Positions 1 through 8,567 of a stretch of DNA of 64,000 nt are shown here, piece by piece; the stretch's first letter is position 1; the number at the start of each line of letters is the position of its first letter. A program made the translations under genes and the position numbers. The notes under the pieces were generated by a model. That model worked only from the letters and a program-made list of their open reading frames with translations, was not told the origin of the DNA and did not search any database. The DNA is from Tumebacillus_A lipolyticus (GTDB lineage: Bacteria > Bacillota > Bacilli > Tumebacillales > Tumebacillaceae): the NCBI RefSeq assembly GCF_042682745.1, contig NZ_JBHUIO010000005.1, positions 1,054,001-1,118,000 of the forward strand, read 5' to 3'.

Positions 1-2
1 GT

Positions 3-104
3 ACATTGAACAAAAAAGGTTCGATTTTGGATGAACAGTCTTTGCAATCGATCGATGTGAAGGTGAACCTCGCATCGTCGGGCGCGCTGAAACTGCTAAA
101 ATAA
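3..104 (+). CDS. C-terminal end of an unidentified protein (partial)
   Basis: An open frame enters from the left edge and ends at TAA 102-104, giving 33 residues that finish GALKLLK. Nothing in this fragment identifies a family. A strong hairpin follows the stop directly, as expected for a true gene end. Confidence 0.6.
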   Translation, partial: TLNKKGSILDEQSLQSIDVKVNLASSGALKLLK

Positions 105-130
105 CCCCCCATCGATCGATGGGGGGTTGT
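105..130. terminator. Intrinsic terminator shared by convergent genes
   Basis: Six C, the self-complementary ATCGATCGAT and six G (105-126) form a perfect 22-nt palindrome, followed by TTGTTGTG. It sits between the partial plus-strand gene and the end of trhO, so it probably serves both strands. Confidence 0.75.
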
Positions 131-138
131 TGTGCGCA

Positions 139-1134
139 TCACGCCTGATGTTGTGTTGTCTGATCGTCCAGCACTTTCAGCCCTGCTTCCTTTTCCAAGC
201 GATATTCCTCTTCGCGCTTGCGAAGGATCTCGTTGTCAAGATCGTACCGATTGGCCGGATGCTCGCGACATTCGTCAGAGCAGGAGCGGCGGAACTTGGT
301 CTCGCACTCTTCGCAGCAGATGTGCTGCAGGTGGCAGAACGGGTTGGCGCAGTTGACATAGCGATCTTCCGCCTTGCCACAGTGATGACAGGTGCCGATC
401 ACCCGATCTTCGCGCCTGTTGATCGGCACGGAGATCCGCTCATCAAACACGTAGCACTTGCCGTCGAACAGATCGCCTTGCACCTCTTCGTCTTTCGAAT
501 ACTTGATGATCCCGCCGTGAAGCTGGTTGACATCGGCAAATCCCTCTTGCAGCATGAAACCGGAAAACTTTTCACAGCGGATGCCGCCGGTGCAGTACAT
601 CAAAATCTTTTTGTCCTTGTGCTCCGCGAGGTTCTTGCGCACCCAATCGGGAAACTCTTTGGTCGTCTTCACCTCGGGGCGCAAAGCGCCTTTAAAGTGG
701 CCGATGTCATATTCGTAGTCGTTCCGACCATCGATGATGATCACATCCTCCTGCTGAAGCGCTTCGCGCCACTCCTGCGGAGACAGGTGTCTGCCGGTCG
801 TCTGGCTCGGATCGACATCGTCCTCCAGCCGCCAGGTGACGATCTCCTTGCGGGCGCGAACGAACATTTTGCGAAACACGTGATGATCGACCGGGTCGAT
901 CTTAAACTCGACATCCGCAAAGCGCGGGTCGCGAGTCAACTCTTTTTGGTACGCCTCCGTCTGCTCCACCGTGCCAGAAACGGTTCCGTTGATCCCTTCC
1001 TTGGCGACGAGCACCCGGCCGCGCAGACCGTTCTGCTTGCACCACTCCAGATGTTGTGCTGCAAACTCTTCCGGGTTGTCGATATGAACGTATTTATAAA
1101 AGAGCAGGACTCTATAAGGATGTTGTGTGGACAT
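139..1134 (-). CDS. trhO: tRNA uridine(34) hydroxylase, rhodanese family (TrhO/YceA type)
   Basis: 331 residues, the usual length of the TrhO/UPF0176 family, whose members make 5-hydroxyuridine at tRNA position 34 using O2. The N-terminal ferredoxin-like part contains the family-typical KEGINGT stretch (about 45-51). The rhodanese domain (about 125-225) carries the active-site loop YCTGGIRCEK with C181 as the likely catalytic cysteine. A C-terminal Cys-rich segment (CHHCGK, CCEECE) looks metal-binding. I start at the ATG at 1134, because GGGAGG sits correctly before it; the longer ATG at 1149 overlaps that Shine-Dalgarno sequence. Monocistronic on the minus strand. Confidence 0.93.
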   Translation of the reverse strand: MSTQHPYRVLLFYKYVHIDNPEEFAAQHLEWCKQNGLRGRVLVAKEGINGTVSGTVEQTEAYQKELTRDPRFADVEFKIDPVDHHVFRKMFVRARKEIVTWRLEDDVDPSQTTGRHLSPQEWREALQQEDVIIIDGRNDYEYDIGHFKGALRPEVKTTKEFPDWVRKNLAEHKDKKILMYCTGGIRCEKFSGFMLQEGFADVNQLHGGIIKYSKDEEVQGDLFDGKCYVFDERISVPINRREDRVIGTCHHCGKAEDRYVNCANPFCHLQHICCEECETKFRRSCSDECREHPANRYDLDNEILRKREEEYRLEKEAGLKVLDDQTTQHQA

Positions 1135-1202
1135 ATCGGTTCCTCCCATCTAAAAGTAGTGTGATCTCTAACCCGATATCTTACACCTTTTTAGACGGCG
1201 AA

Positions 1203-2483
1203 TCAAAACGAGATGGGCAAGATGATATCGATCGTCGTGCCCTTGTTCACAACGCTGTCAATCTTGACAGAGCCTTGGTGGTACTTGATGATCTTAAACG
1301 ACACCAACAGCCCAAGGCCGGTACCTTTCTCTTTCGTCGTATAAAAAGGTTCTCCTAGCCGTGGCAGCATCTCTTCCGGAATGCCGCTCCCCTGATCGAT
1401 GAAGCGAAACATCACCTGATTCGAGCCGACCGGAAACACTTTGATCATCACCATGCCGCCCCCTGGCATCGCCTCGACCGAGTTTTTCAACAGGTTGAGA
1501 AAGACCTGCTTGATCTGAGTCTCCTCACATTTGATCAAAGGCAAGTTCTCCGCAAACTCGGTGAAGATCTGCACGTTGTGCAAGAGCGCTTCCGGTCCGA
1601 ACAAGCGAGTCAGCTCCTCGACCAGCCGCTTGGGATGCTTCTGTTTGTAGTGGTCTGCCTGCGGCTTGCCGAGCATCAGCAGTTCGGTGACGATAAAGTT
1701 GATGCGATCGAGCTCCTCTAACATAATACCGTAGTAGACGCTGTATTTGGAAGCCTTCTCTTCGTTCATCAGCTGCACAAAACCGCGCAAAGAAGTGAGA
1801 GGATTGCGAATTTCGTGGGCAACTCCTGCTGCCAGCTCGCCGATCAGCGACAGCTTCTCCGTGTTGCGCAGCAGTTCTTCGGTGCGCTTCTGCTCGCTGA
1901 TGTCGCGCAGGATGTTGGCGAATGCGACCACATTCCCTTCCCGATCGCGAATCGGGGTGTAGGAGATCGACACATCGACCAGGCGGCCATCTTTGCGCTT
2001 GCGCACCGTCTGGAAGCCGGAGATGTCGCCACCTCTGCGCAGATGGCGATGCATCGCCCGCACCTCTTCTCGGTAATCTTCGTTCGGCAAGGTCTGAACA
2101 TCTTTGCCGATCTGCTCTTCGACCGTATAGCCGAAGATCAGCTCTGACGCTTTGTTTACATGCACCAGCTTGCCATCGAGGTCGAACAGCCCGATCGCAT
2201 CTGTCGTATGGTTGATAAACGACTCCAGATATTCCTTTGAGCGGCGCGACTGCTCCTCAGCCCGCAATGCTCGCGAATAGAGAATCGAGGCTAAAAAACC
2301 GAGCATGATCGCGAGCAATCCGGCGATGGAGAGGATGAGCAGCGAGGAACACAGATAGCCGTAAACGATAAAGACCAGAAATAAAACTGCGAGACTGCTC
2401 GGGATGACTTTTGATTGAATCTTATACTTCAACAATCTCTTCACCCATTTTTCACTCTGATTAATGAAAGATACTGAAAGCAT
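1203..2483 (-). CDS. Membrane-anchored PAS-domain sensor histidine kinase
   Basis: About 426 residues. Two hydrophobic helices near the N-terminus are followed by a PAS domain with a PAC-like end (SYTPIRDREGNVVAF), then a HisKA box (GVAHEIRNPLTSLRGF) and an HATPase_c domain with N, G1 (DQGSGIP) and G2 (GTGLGL) boxes. The arrangement resembles the Bacillus KinE/KinB sporulation kinases, which phosphorylate Spo0F; no response regulator is adjacent, which fits such an orphan kinase, but the assignment is inference. The start is uncertain: the open frame extends to 2537, but this runs into a terminator-like hairpin (2498-2541), so I use the ATG at 2483. It lacks a clear ribosome-binding site, and a GTG or TTG slightly downstream is also possible. 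Confidence 0.85.
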   Translation of the reverse strand: MLSVSFINQSEKWVKRLLKYKIQSKVIPSSLAVLFLVFIVYGYLCSSLLILSIAGLLAIMLGFLASILYSRALRAEEQSRRSKEYLESFINHTTDAIGLFDLDGKLVHVNKASELIFGYTVEEQIGKDVQTLPNEDYREEVRAMHRHLRRGGDISGFQTVRKRKDGRLVDVSISYTPIRDREGNVVAFANILRDISEQKRTEELLRNTEKLSLIGELAAGVAHEIRNPLTSLRGFVQLMNEEKASKYSVYYGIMLEELDRINFIVTELLMLGKPQADHYKQKHPKRLVEELTRLFGPEALLHNVQIFTEFAENLPLIKCEETQIKQVFLNLLKNSVEAMPGGGMVMIKVFPVGSNQVMFRFIDQGSGIPEEMLPRLGEPFYTTKEKGTGLGLLVSFKIIKYHQGSVKIDSVVNKGTTIDIILPISF

Positions 2484-2497
2484 ACCATAGAAAACGC

Positions 2498-2541
2498 AAA
2501 AATGCCTCATCGACAGCGCGGTGGCTGATGAGGCCATTTTT
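2498..2541. terminator. Terminator-like hairpin just upstream of the PAS kinase
   Basis: AAAAATGCCTCATC (2498-2511) pairs with GATGAGGCCATTTTT (2527-2541) with one bulged C. It is flanked by A and T runs, so it can terminate on either strand. On the minus strand it lies about 15 nt before the kinase start, where an attenuator would be. Confidence 0.6.
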
Positions 2542-2758
2542 CGACTGGCTGGCTCGCTGTATCGATTTGCTGAGCAGCTGATCGAACTGCTTCCAGCTGA
2601 GGTCGCATGATCGATTCTCTCGCTTCGCTCGTCGCGGCTCGATCTGGCTTAGCACCTTCATGCTCGATCCTCGCGGTAAGTCAGAAAGCGTGAAATCTCC
2701 TTTTCTCTCGCTCGGCACATCTCATTCTCTCAGTTATGAAAAATAGCGAGATTACCCC

Positions 2759-2788
2759 TTGACAAAACAGCTTTCACCTGCATATACT
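2759..2788 (+). promoter_or_regulatory. Sigma-A promoter of the Mn-riboswitch/terC transcript
   Basis: TTGACA (2759-2764), an 18-bp spacer and TATACT (2783-2788). Transcription would start near 2795, about 25 nt before the riboswitch. Confidence 0.85.
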
Positions 2789-2818
2789 AGATTCGTAAGC
2801 TACAAATGAATAGCGTCC

Positions 2819-2934
2819 TCAAAGGGGAGTAGCTGGTACAGCAAAGTCGTCAATTCGGGATCATATCCTCGGCTTTGTTGGCAACGATTTCGTTGTTTGC
2901 AAGACCTTTGCCATTTTTTTGGTAAGGGTCTTTT
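2819..2934 (+). promoter_or_regulatory. yybP-ykoY manganese riboswitch with first regulatory hairpin
   Basis: The 5' box AAAGGGGAGTAGCTG (from 2821), the internal TCAATTCGGGATCA and CCTCGGCTTTGTTGGCAA segments, and the 3' P1 strand GACCTTT (2903-2909) match the yybP-ykoY Mn2+-sensing aptamer; P1 pairs AAAGG with CCTTT. The 3' P1 strand is also the 5' arm of a second hairpin, AAGACCTTTGCC (2901-2912) with GGTAAGGGTCTT (2921-2932), followed by TTTT. The downstream gene is a TerC-family protein, the classic partner. The known mechanism is a Mn2+ ON switch by antitermination. Confidence 0.9.
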
Positions 2935-2959
2935 CTGCGTAATTTGACCACAAGTTGCG

Positions 2960-2999
2960 GCGACCTTTACCAAAGATCGGTTTGGTAAAGGTCGCTTTT
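2960..2999 (+). terminator. Riboswitch-controlled intrinsic terminator
   Basis: GCGACCTTTACCAAA (2960-2974) and TTTGGTAAAGGTCGC (2981-2995) form a perfect 15-bp stem with a 6-nt loop, followed by TTTT. Its 5' arm contains GACCTTTACC (2962-2971), which could instead pair with GGTAAGGGTC (2921-2930) to make an antiterminator. Confidence 0.9.
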
Positions 3000-3035
3000 C
3001 ATTTGGGTAACCTATGAAACGAGGAGTGGTCAACG

Positions 3036-3707
3036 ATGGATTTTTTGTCAATTGAGTTTTTCTCCGCCCTGCTTTCGATCATCATCATCGATTTGGTGCT
3101 TGCAGGAGACAACGCGATCGTCATCGGCTTAGCAGCCCGCAACCTGCCCAAAGAATTGCAGAAGAAAACGATCATCTGGGGATCGGTCGGCGCGATCGTG
3201 ATCCGCGCGATCGCGACATTGCTCGTCGTCTGGCTGTTGGAGATTCCGGGGCTGTTGCTCGGCGGCGGTCTGATCCTGATCTGGATCGCGGTCAAACTGC
3301 TGGCGGAGGAGAAAGAGCATGACGTCAAGCCGAGCCAAAGCTTGTGGGGCGCGATCCGCACGATCATCATCGCCGATGCGGTGATGGGGCTGGACAACGT
3401 GCTCGCCGTCGCAGGCGCTGCGCACGGTTCCTTCTGGCTGGTCATTCTGGGACTGCTGATCTCCGTGCCGATCGTCGTCTGGGGATCGACGGTGATCCTG
3501 AAGCTGATGGAGCGCTTTCAGTGGATCATCTTTGTCGGCGCTGGCGTGCTCGCCTACACAGCCGCGAAGATGATCGTCGATGAACCGTTTCTGGCAGACT
3601 TCTTCGCAGCCAATCCGCTGCTCAAATGGGGACTGATCGCCCTCGTCGTCATCGGGGTCTTGCTCGCAGGCTTCTGGAAAAAAATGCGCACCAAAAAGTC
3701 GGCCTAA
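3036..3707 (+). CDS. TerC-family integral membrane protein (YjbE/YkoY type), probable Mn2+ exporter
   Basis: 223 residues, nearly all membrane helices. It carries the two TerC signature motifs with acidic and Asn residues inside helices: LAGDNAIVIGLAARN (about 23-37) and ADAVMGLDNVLAVAGAA (about 112-128). YkoY/YceF-type TerC proteins move Mn2+ out of the cytoplasm, to relieve Mn stress and to metalate exported enzymes. The Mn riboswitch in front supports the same role here. The start ATG follows GAGGAG at good spacing. Single-gene transcript ending in a strong terminator. Confidence 0.92.
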   Translation: MDFLSIEFFSALLSIIIIDLVLAGDNAIVIGLAARNLPKELQKKTIIWGSVGAIVIRAIATLLVVWLLEIPGLLLGGGLILIWIAVKLLAEEKEHDVKPSQSLWGAIRTIIIADAVMGLDNVLAVAGAAHGSFWLVILGLLISVPIVVWGSTVILKLMERFQWIIFVGAGVLAYTAAKMIVDEPFLADFFAANPLLKWGLIALVVIGVLLAGFWKKMRTKKSA

Positions 3708-3717
3708 CGACCGATGC

Positions 3718-3750
3718 AAAGAGCCACCGCTGATCAAGCGGTGGCTCTTT
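3718..3750. terminator. Bidirectional intrinsic terminator
   Basis: AAAGAGCCACCGCT (3718-3731) pairs with AGCGGTGGCTCTTT (3737-3750). It ends the terC transcript and can also stop the minus-strand kinase-like gene at 3827. Confidence 0.9.
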
Positions 3751-3826
3751 GTTGATCTTGCGAACCGTGATGCCCGAAGCGAAAGGGCGGATCGAGCAGA
3801 ACGGCCCAGCCGCTCCTCTGCTCTGC

Positions 3827-4876
3827 TTAAAACAATGTGAGCTTGAGGTCGCTGGCAAGCCCTGTGAGCAGCTTCCCGCGCTCGACAAAGCGATCAAGAT
3901 GATCGACGAGCTTGTCGCTGTCGCTTTGAATCAGCTTCACCGTCTTCTGCACAAAATTCCAGTTTAAGCAGCCGGACAGCCAGAGGAGCGCCGGGAAGCG
4001 AGCATAGTCATCATCGGTCAGCAGTTCGTGTGCGCGATACCCGTACATCAGCGCTTGGGCGAGCTGGTTGCTCACCTTGTGGGAATGCATGCCCTCTGTG
4101 CGCGAATACCATTTGATCAACCAAGTCAGATCCTGCACGCGGTCTGACAGCGAGAGGTGCTCAAAGTCGATGATGCCGTTGATCGTGCGCGACGTCTCCT
4201 CCCACAGCACGTTCACCGAGTTGAGATCGGAGGTCATCACCAGCAGATCGCTCTCCGACGGATCGCGATGCCCGCTTCTGATCTGCTCGTTCGCATGCGC
4301 GATGTACGCATTGAGCCGTTTTCGCACCTTGCCGGTCAGCGCTCGTTTGTCCCGCTCCCGACCGAGGAGCTCGATCATCTGCAGATAGTTTTCCGTGTGG
4401 ATTTTGCGGGGCAGCACGTCTGTCGCAAACCCTTGCGAAGCGTCATGATAGCGCCTGGCCATCTCGCCCATGCGAAAGGCGACCTCCTCCGTGTTGACGG
4501 TGATGTGAACGCCGTCCATCCATTCGAACAGCATACAGCGCCTGATCACGCCTCGGTCATCTTCCACCAGCACAAACGCATCGCCCTCTGTCGTCTTCAC
4601 CCGCTTCATAAACGGAATCCCGCGCGCCAGCAGATGATCGACATACCGCATCTGCTCCCGCAGCACCTCATCTGCCAGGTTGGCAAAGGGCGATGCATCT
4701 TCCTTCGCTCGCTGATAGGCCATAAACCGCGCCGAATAGCTCTTGCCCTCGACCGCGATCTTATAGTGCAGATCGCCATGCCAATTGTCGGGCAACTTCC
4801 TGCGCACCACCAACGTATTCGAATCGAGTCCAAAACCACCCAGCGCCTCTTGGATCATGCGAAACTTTTCGCTCAT
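3827..4876 (-). CDS. APH/choline-kinase-fold phosphotransferase, substrate unknown
   Basis: 349 residues with the layout of the aminoglycoside phosphotransferase/homoserine kinase II/CotS superfamily. The N-lobe runs to about residue 120 and contains the hinge-like CMLFEWMDG. The C-lobe has the catalytic-loop equivalent MTSDLNSVNVLWE (around 213-225) and the metal-binding GIIDFEHLS. In typical members the loop reads HGDxHxxN; here the leading His-Gly is Thr-Ser, while the Asp and Asn are kept. Spore-coat CotS-like proteins of Bacillales belong to this fold, but I cannot name the substrate. Start ATG follows AGGGGGAG. Confidence 0.8.
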   Translation of the reverse strand: MSEKFRMIQEALGGFGLDSNTLVVRRKLPDNWHGDLHYKIAVEGKSYSARFMAYQRAKEDASPFANLADEVLREQMRYVDHLLARGIPFMKRVKTTEGDAFVLVEDDRGVIRRCMLFEWMDGVHITVNTEEVAFRMGEMARRYHDASQGFATDVLPRKIHTENYLQMIELLGRERDKRALTGKVRKRLNAYIAHANEQIRSGHRDPSESDLLVMTSDLNSVNVLWEETSRTINGIIDFEHLSLSDRVQDLTWLIKWYSRTEGMHSHKVSNQLAQALMYGYRAHELLTDDDYARFPALLWLSGCLNWNFVQKTVKLIQSDSDKLVDHLDRFVERGKLLTGLASDLKLTLF

Positions 4877-4985
4877 CGCCCGCTCCCCCTTCGCTCACTC
4901 CAGCTCATGTCCTAACATTTTAATCGCTTCTAATTTAATTTTCAATCACCGCTCAAACAAAAAGGAGCTTCCAGCATTCCTGCAC

Positions 4986-5019
4986 AAAAAAAGACCCGGC
5001 AGATTCTCCGGGTCCTTTT
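4986..5019 (-). terminator. Intrinsic terminator of deoD
   Basis: On the minus strand GACCCGG (5014-5008) and CCGGGTC (4999-4993) pair around an 8-nt loop, followed by a run of T. Confidence 0.9.
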
Positions 5020-5046
5020 GCATTTCAGTTCGTTGCTGATCTCAAG

Positions 5047-5760
<714 letters not shown>

Positions 5761-5912
5761 GTTGTAGTCCTCCCATCAATGTTGGCTGTTTTAGAAAAAT
5801 AAGCCTTGTACTAATCTACCACACGATCCCAGCCAATGATACATCGTATGTTCGATCTCTCGCGGGAAGGGGCGACAATCTGCCGTTCACAGGGCGACCT
5901 GCCTGTTGCATC

Positions 5913-6632
5913 CTACGGCCAGTAGAAGCTCGGAGACCCGTAGCTCGCATATTCTGCGCGGCTGTCGACATGCGTGAAGGAGCTGTAGAGGATCACCCCG
6001 CTAAACCCGCTCGTCTTGGCGAAGTTGGCCACCGAAGGCGGCGTGTATCCGCTGACCACGATGTCTGCTGCGATGCCGTACATGTGCTGCGAGTTGGACG
6101 CCCCGCCTACAGAGGCGTTGTGGTTGATGCTGCGGAACCCGGAGTTGATCGTGATCGACTTGTTGCCCGACTTCTTGCGAACCGCCTCCAGTTTATACAT
6201 CAGACGGCGCACGTTTTCTTTGACGGTGTTCGCATCGACCTTGCCGCCGCTAAACCCGGTGCCGTCCTTCGAATGAAACTCGGTAAAATTGAAGTTCGAG
6301 GTGGAGCCATCGCTCGATTCCAGCCCGTTGAGCACCGCTTGGGTTGCCGGACCGACGACCCCGTCGGCGGTCAGACCATAAGCGCGCTGAAAGCGAATCA
6401 CCGCCGCTTTGGTGCCTGGCCCAAACTGGCCGTCAACTCCCACATAGGTCTTCGAAGCAGAATCGGCCGCCCAGCCGGCCACGCGAACTTGCAGTTCTTT
6501 GACGTCCGCACCGCTCGTCCCTTCGGACAAAGTGCGCGTCCACGAATAGGCGGATGCATCCTGCGCGCTGAACAGCGGAACGACGATCGCCATCGCAAGC
6601 AGCAGCCCCGCCCATTTTGCCATCAATTTCAT
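5913..6632 (-). CDS. Secreted peptidoglycan-binding / M15 peptidase (D-Ala-D-Ala carboxypeptidase-like)
   Basis: 239 residues. A Sec signal peptide (about 1-28, ending ASA) is followed by a PG_binding_1 domain (about 36-95; VDGQFGPGTKAAVIRFQ) and an M15A-type catalytic domain. The metal motif SQHMYGIAADIV (about 183-194) supplies the first His and Asp, and THVD near the C-terminus the last His of the SxHxxGxAxD/HxD family pattern. Enzymes of this build trim or cleave stem peptides in the cell wall. Start ATG is preceded by GAGGGAGG. The upstream region is AT-rich and likely holds its promoter. I see no clear terminator after it. Confidence 0.9.
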   Translation of the reverse strand: MKLMAKWAGLLLAMAIVVPLFSAQDASAYSWTRTLSEGTSGADVKELQVRVAGWAADSASKTYVGVDGQFGPGTKAAVIRFQRAYGLTADGVVGPATQAVLNGLESSDGSTSNFNFTEFHSKDGTGFSGGKVDANTVKENVRRLMYKLEAVRKKSGNKSITINSGFRSINHNASVGGASNSQHMYGIAADIVVSGYTPPSVANFAKTSGFSGVILYSSFTHVDSRAEYASYGSPSFYWP

Positions 6633-6786
6633 AATACAACCTCCCTCTATTTTTAGAAAATTTTTATTATATGCTTCTATATTCTATCTTTTTATTGTGA
6701 ATTTTTCAATAATATTGAGTATTTCTTTTGGTCATTTTTATCTCTCGACTAAAAAGTTGCCTCGGCAGGGTGAAGTTTGCGAGCAG

Positions 6787-6813
6787 AAAAAAAGGAAGCG
6801 CGTTGGCGCTTCC
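6787..6813 (-). terminator. Intrinsic terminator on the minus strand
   Basis: GGAAGCGC (6813-6806) pairs with GCGCTTCC (6801-6794) across a 4-nt loop, followed on the minus strand by seven T. It lies about 175 nt after gabT; the 6814-6986 stretch holds no gene I can support. Confidence 0.85.
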
Positions 6814-6986
6814 TTCGATGCGAGCTGGCAGCCACCGGTTGCTCAACCAAATACAGCAACCGATCATCGCTCCTGCTCACCAATCTGATCACGACGCAAT
6901 TCAGCACCTGTCTCCGCGGCGGGACGGCAGGATCGCCGACCTCCTCCGCCCAGAGCGAGCTGCTCGATGCGATCGATCCCGCTCGC

Positions 6987-8351
6987 TTACACGCAGGCGG
7001 GGTTGGCGTTGCGCGCTTCCACTTCCCGAATGGCGTTCGTCAACACGTCGAGCGCCTCGTCGAGCTGCTCGGGGGTGATCACCAGCGGCACCAAGAAGCG
7101 AATCACGTTGCCATACAGCCCCGCTTTGAAGATGATGATCCCGCGCTGCAGGCACAGCTTGATGATCTCCGCCGTCTCTTCGGTCGCAGGCTCGCGGCTG
7201 TCGCGATCGCGCACCAGCTCGATCGCCTGCATCGCGCCTACGCCGCGAATCTCGCCGATGAGCGACGACTCTTCTGCCAAGGCGGTGAAGCGCGCGACGA
7301 TCTGCTCCCCGATGCGCTTCGCCCGCTCGCCCAAGCGCTCTTGATCATACACCTGCAGCACCGCAAGCGCTGCTGAGCAGGCGACCGGATTGCCCACATA
7401 GGTGCCGCCGACCGATCCGTCTCCTGCCGCATCGAGCAGTTCGGCACGGCCGACGACGCCAGAGAGCGGCATCCCGGCGGCGATCGACTTGCCCAGCGTG
7501 ATCAGATCCGGCTCGATCCCATAATGCTCAGATGCCAAAAACTCGCCTGTGCGGCCATAGCCGGTCTGCACCTCATCGCAGATCAGCAGGATGTCGTAGC
7601 GGCGGCACAGCTCCTGCACGCCTTTTAGATAGGCGGGCGGCGGCGTGATGAAGCCGTTCTCCCCTTGAATCGGCTCGATGATGATCGCTGCCGTCTCAGC
7701 GGGTGAAACCTGCGTGTACAGCGCACGCTCCAAGTGCTCCAGCGCCTGTTTGCAGACTTCCTCCTCCGACGGGTGGCCCGGCCAGCGATAGACATATGGG
7801 AACGGCACGCGGTAGACGTCCGGCGCAAACGGCCCCATGCCTTCCTTGTAAGGAACCACTTTCGAGGTGAGCGACAGCGCCATCAGGGTGCGGCCGTGAA
7901 AGGCGCCTTCAAAGCAGATGATTCCGCGCTTGCCCGTCGCTTTGCGGGCGATCTTGACCGCGCTCTCCACCGCCTCTGCACCTGAGTTCATAAAGGCTGC
8001 CTTCTTGGTGAAATCGCCAGGTGCGCGACGGCAGATCTCTTCTGCCAGCTGAATATAGGAGTCGTAAGGAAAGACCGTATAGTCGGTGTGCGTAAAGCGC
8101 GCAGCTGCTTCTTGGATGGCTTCCACCACCAACTCGTGGCTGTGACCAACGTTAAGGACACCGACACCGCCGGCCAGATCGATAAACGTGTTACCGTCGA
8201 TGTCGGTGATCAGAGCACCTTTAGCGTAGTCGATAATTGCCGGAACCAGCGTTTTTTCCGCCTTCGCTTTCCCGACAGACTGGTACATGCGCTCCATCCA
8301 TTCTGTGGAACGCGGGCCTGGCAATGCAGTCCTGAGTTGAATGTACGTCAT
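6987..8351 (-). CDS. gabT: 4-aminobutyrate aminotransferase, class III PLP aminotransferase
   Basis: 454 residues, typical for GabT/class III aminotransferases. Evidence includes the PLP-phosphate loop MNSGAEAVESAVKIAR (about 122-137), the EPIQGENGF segment, the cofactor-contacting CDEVQTGYGRTG and the Schiff-base Lys in LGKSIAAGMP, followed by GGTYVGNPVACSAAL. GabT converts GABA plus 2-oxoglutarate to succinate semialdehyde plus glutamate; a closely related role on 5-aminovalerate or beta-alanine cannot be excluded. AGGAGG precedes the ATG. No gabD or gabR lies next to it. Confidence 0.9.
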   Translation of the reverse strand: MTYIQLRTALPGPRSTEWMERMYQSVGKAKAEKTLVPAIIDYAKGALITDIDGNTFIDLAGGVGVLNVGHSHELVVEAIQEAAARFTHTDYTVFPYDSYIQLAEEICRRAPGDFTKKAAFMNSGAEAVESAVKIARKATGKRGIICFEGAFHGRTLMALSLTSKVVPYKEGMGPFAPDVYRVPFPYVYRWPGHPSEEEVCKQALEHLERALYTQVSPAETAAIIIEPIQGENGFITPPPAYLKGVQELCRRYDILLICDEVQTGYGRTGEFLASEHYGIEPDLITLGKSIAAGMPLSGVVGRAELLDAAGDGSVGGTYVGNPVACSAALAVLQVYDQERLGERAKRIGEQIVARFTALAEESSLIGEIRGVGAMQAIELVRDRDSREPATEETAEIIKLCLQRGIIIFKAGLYGNVIRFLVPLVITPEQLDEALDVLTNAIREVEARNANPACV

Positions 8352-8424
8352 GTGACACTCCTCCTGTGCATGGTGGGGGTTCCCACTGCGTTGTAGCCGA
8401 CATTATGTTTTTAATCCAATTTAT

Positions 8425-8441
8425 TGATAATTATATTATCA
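8425..8441. promoter_or_regulatory. Palindrome in the gabT promoter region
   Basis: TGATAAT, a TAT spacer and ATTATCA form a perfect inverted repeat, and the minus-strand TATAAT-like -10 of gabT lies within it. The half-sites resemble a Fur box, but the central spacing is 3 rather than 1, so the binding protein is unknown. Confidence 0.45.
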
Positions 8442-8526
8442 CACGTGACATTCTTTCGAAAGGCACTAGGGTTAGAGAAATAAAAATATTCAACATTTTT
8501 TAATTTTATCTGGTGAAAATCGGGTG

Positions 8527-8560
8527 AAAAAAAGTGCCGTGCTCGCGCACGACACCTTTC
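8527..8560 (-). terminator. Intrinsic terminator of glyS
   Basis: On the minus strand GTGTCGTGC pairs with GCACGGCAC (one T-G wobble) around GCGA, followed by seven T. Confidence 0.9.
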
Positions 8561-8567
8561 CACTCGT

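Noticed and set aside
2461..2718. 85-residue minus-strand ORF upstream of the PAS kinase
   Set aside because: Crosses the terminator-like hairpin and the kinase start; no supporting features.
8425..8441. True Fur box in front of gabT
   Set aside because: Half-sites fit, but the spacing of 3 instead of 1 does not, and gabT is not an iron gene.
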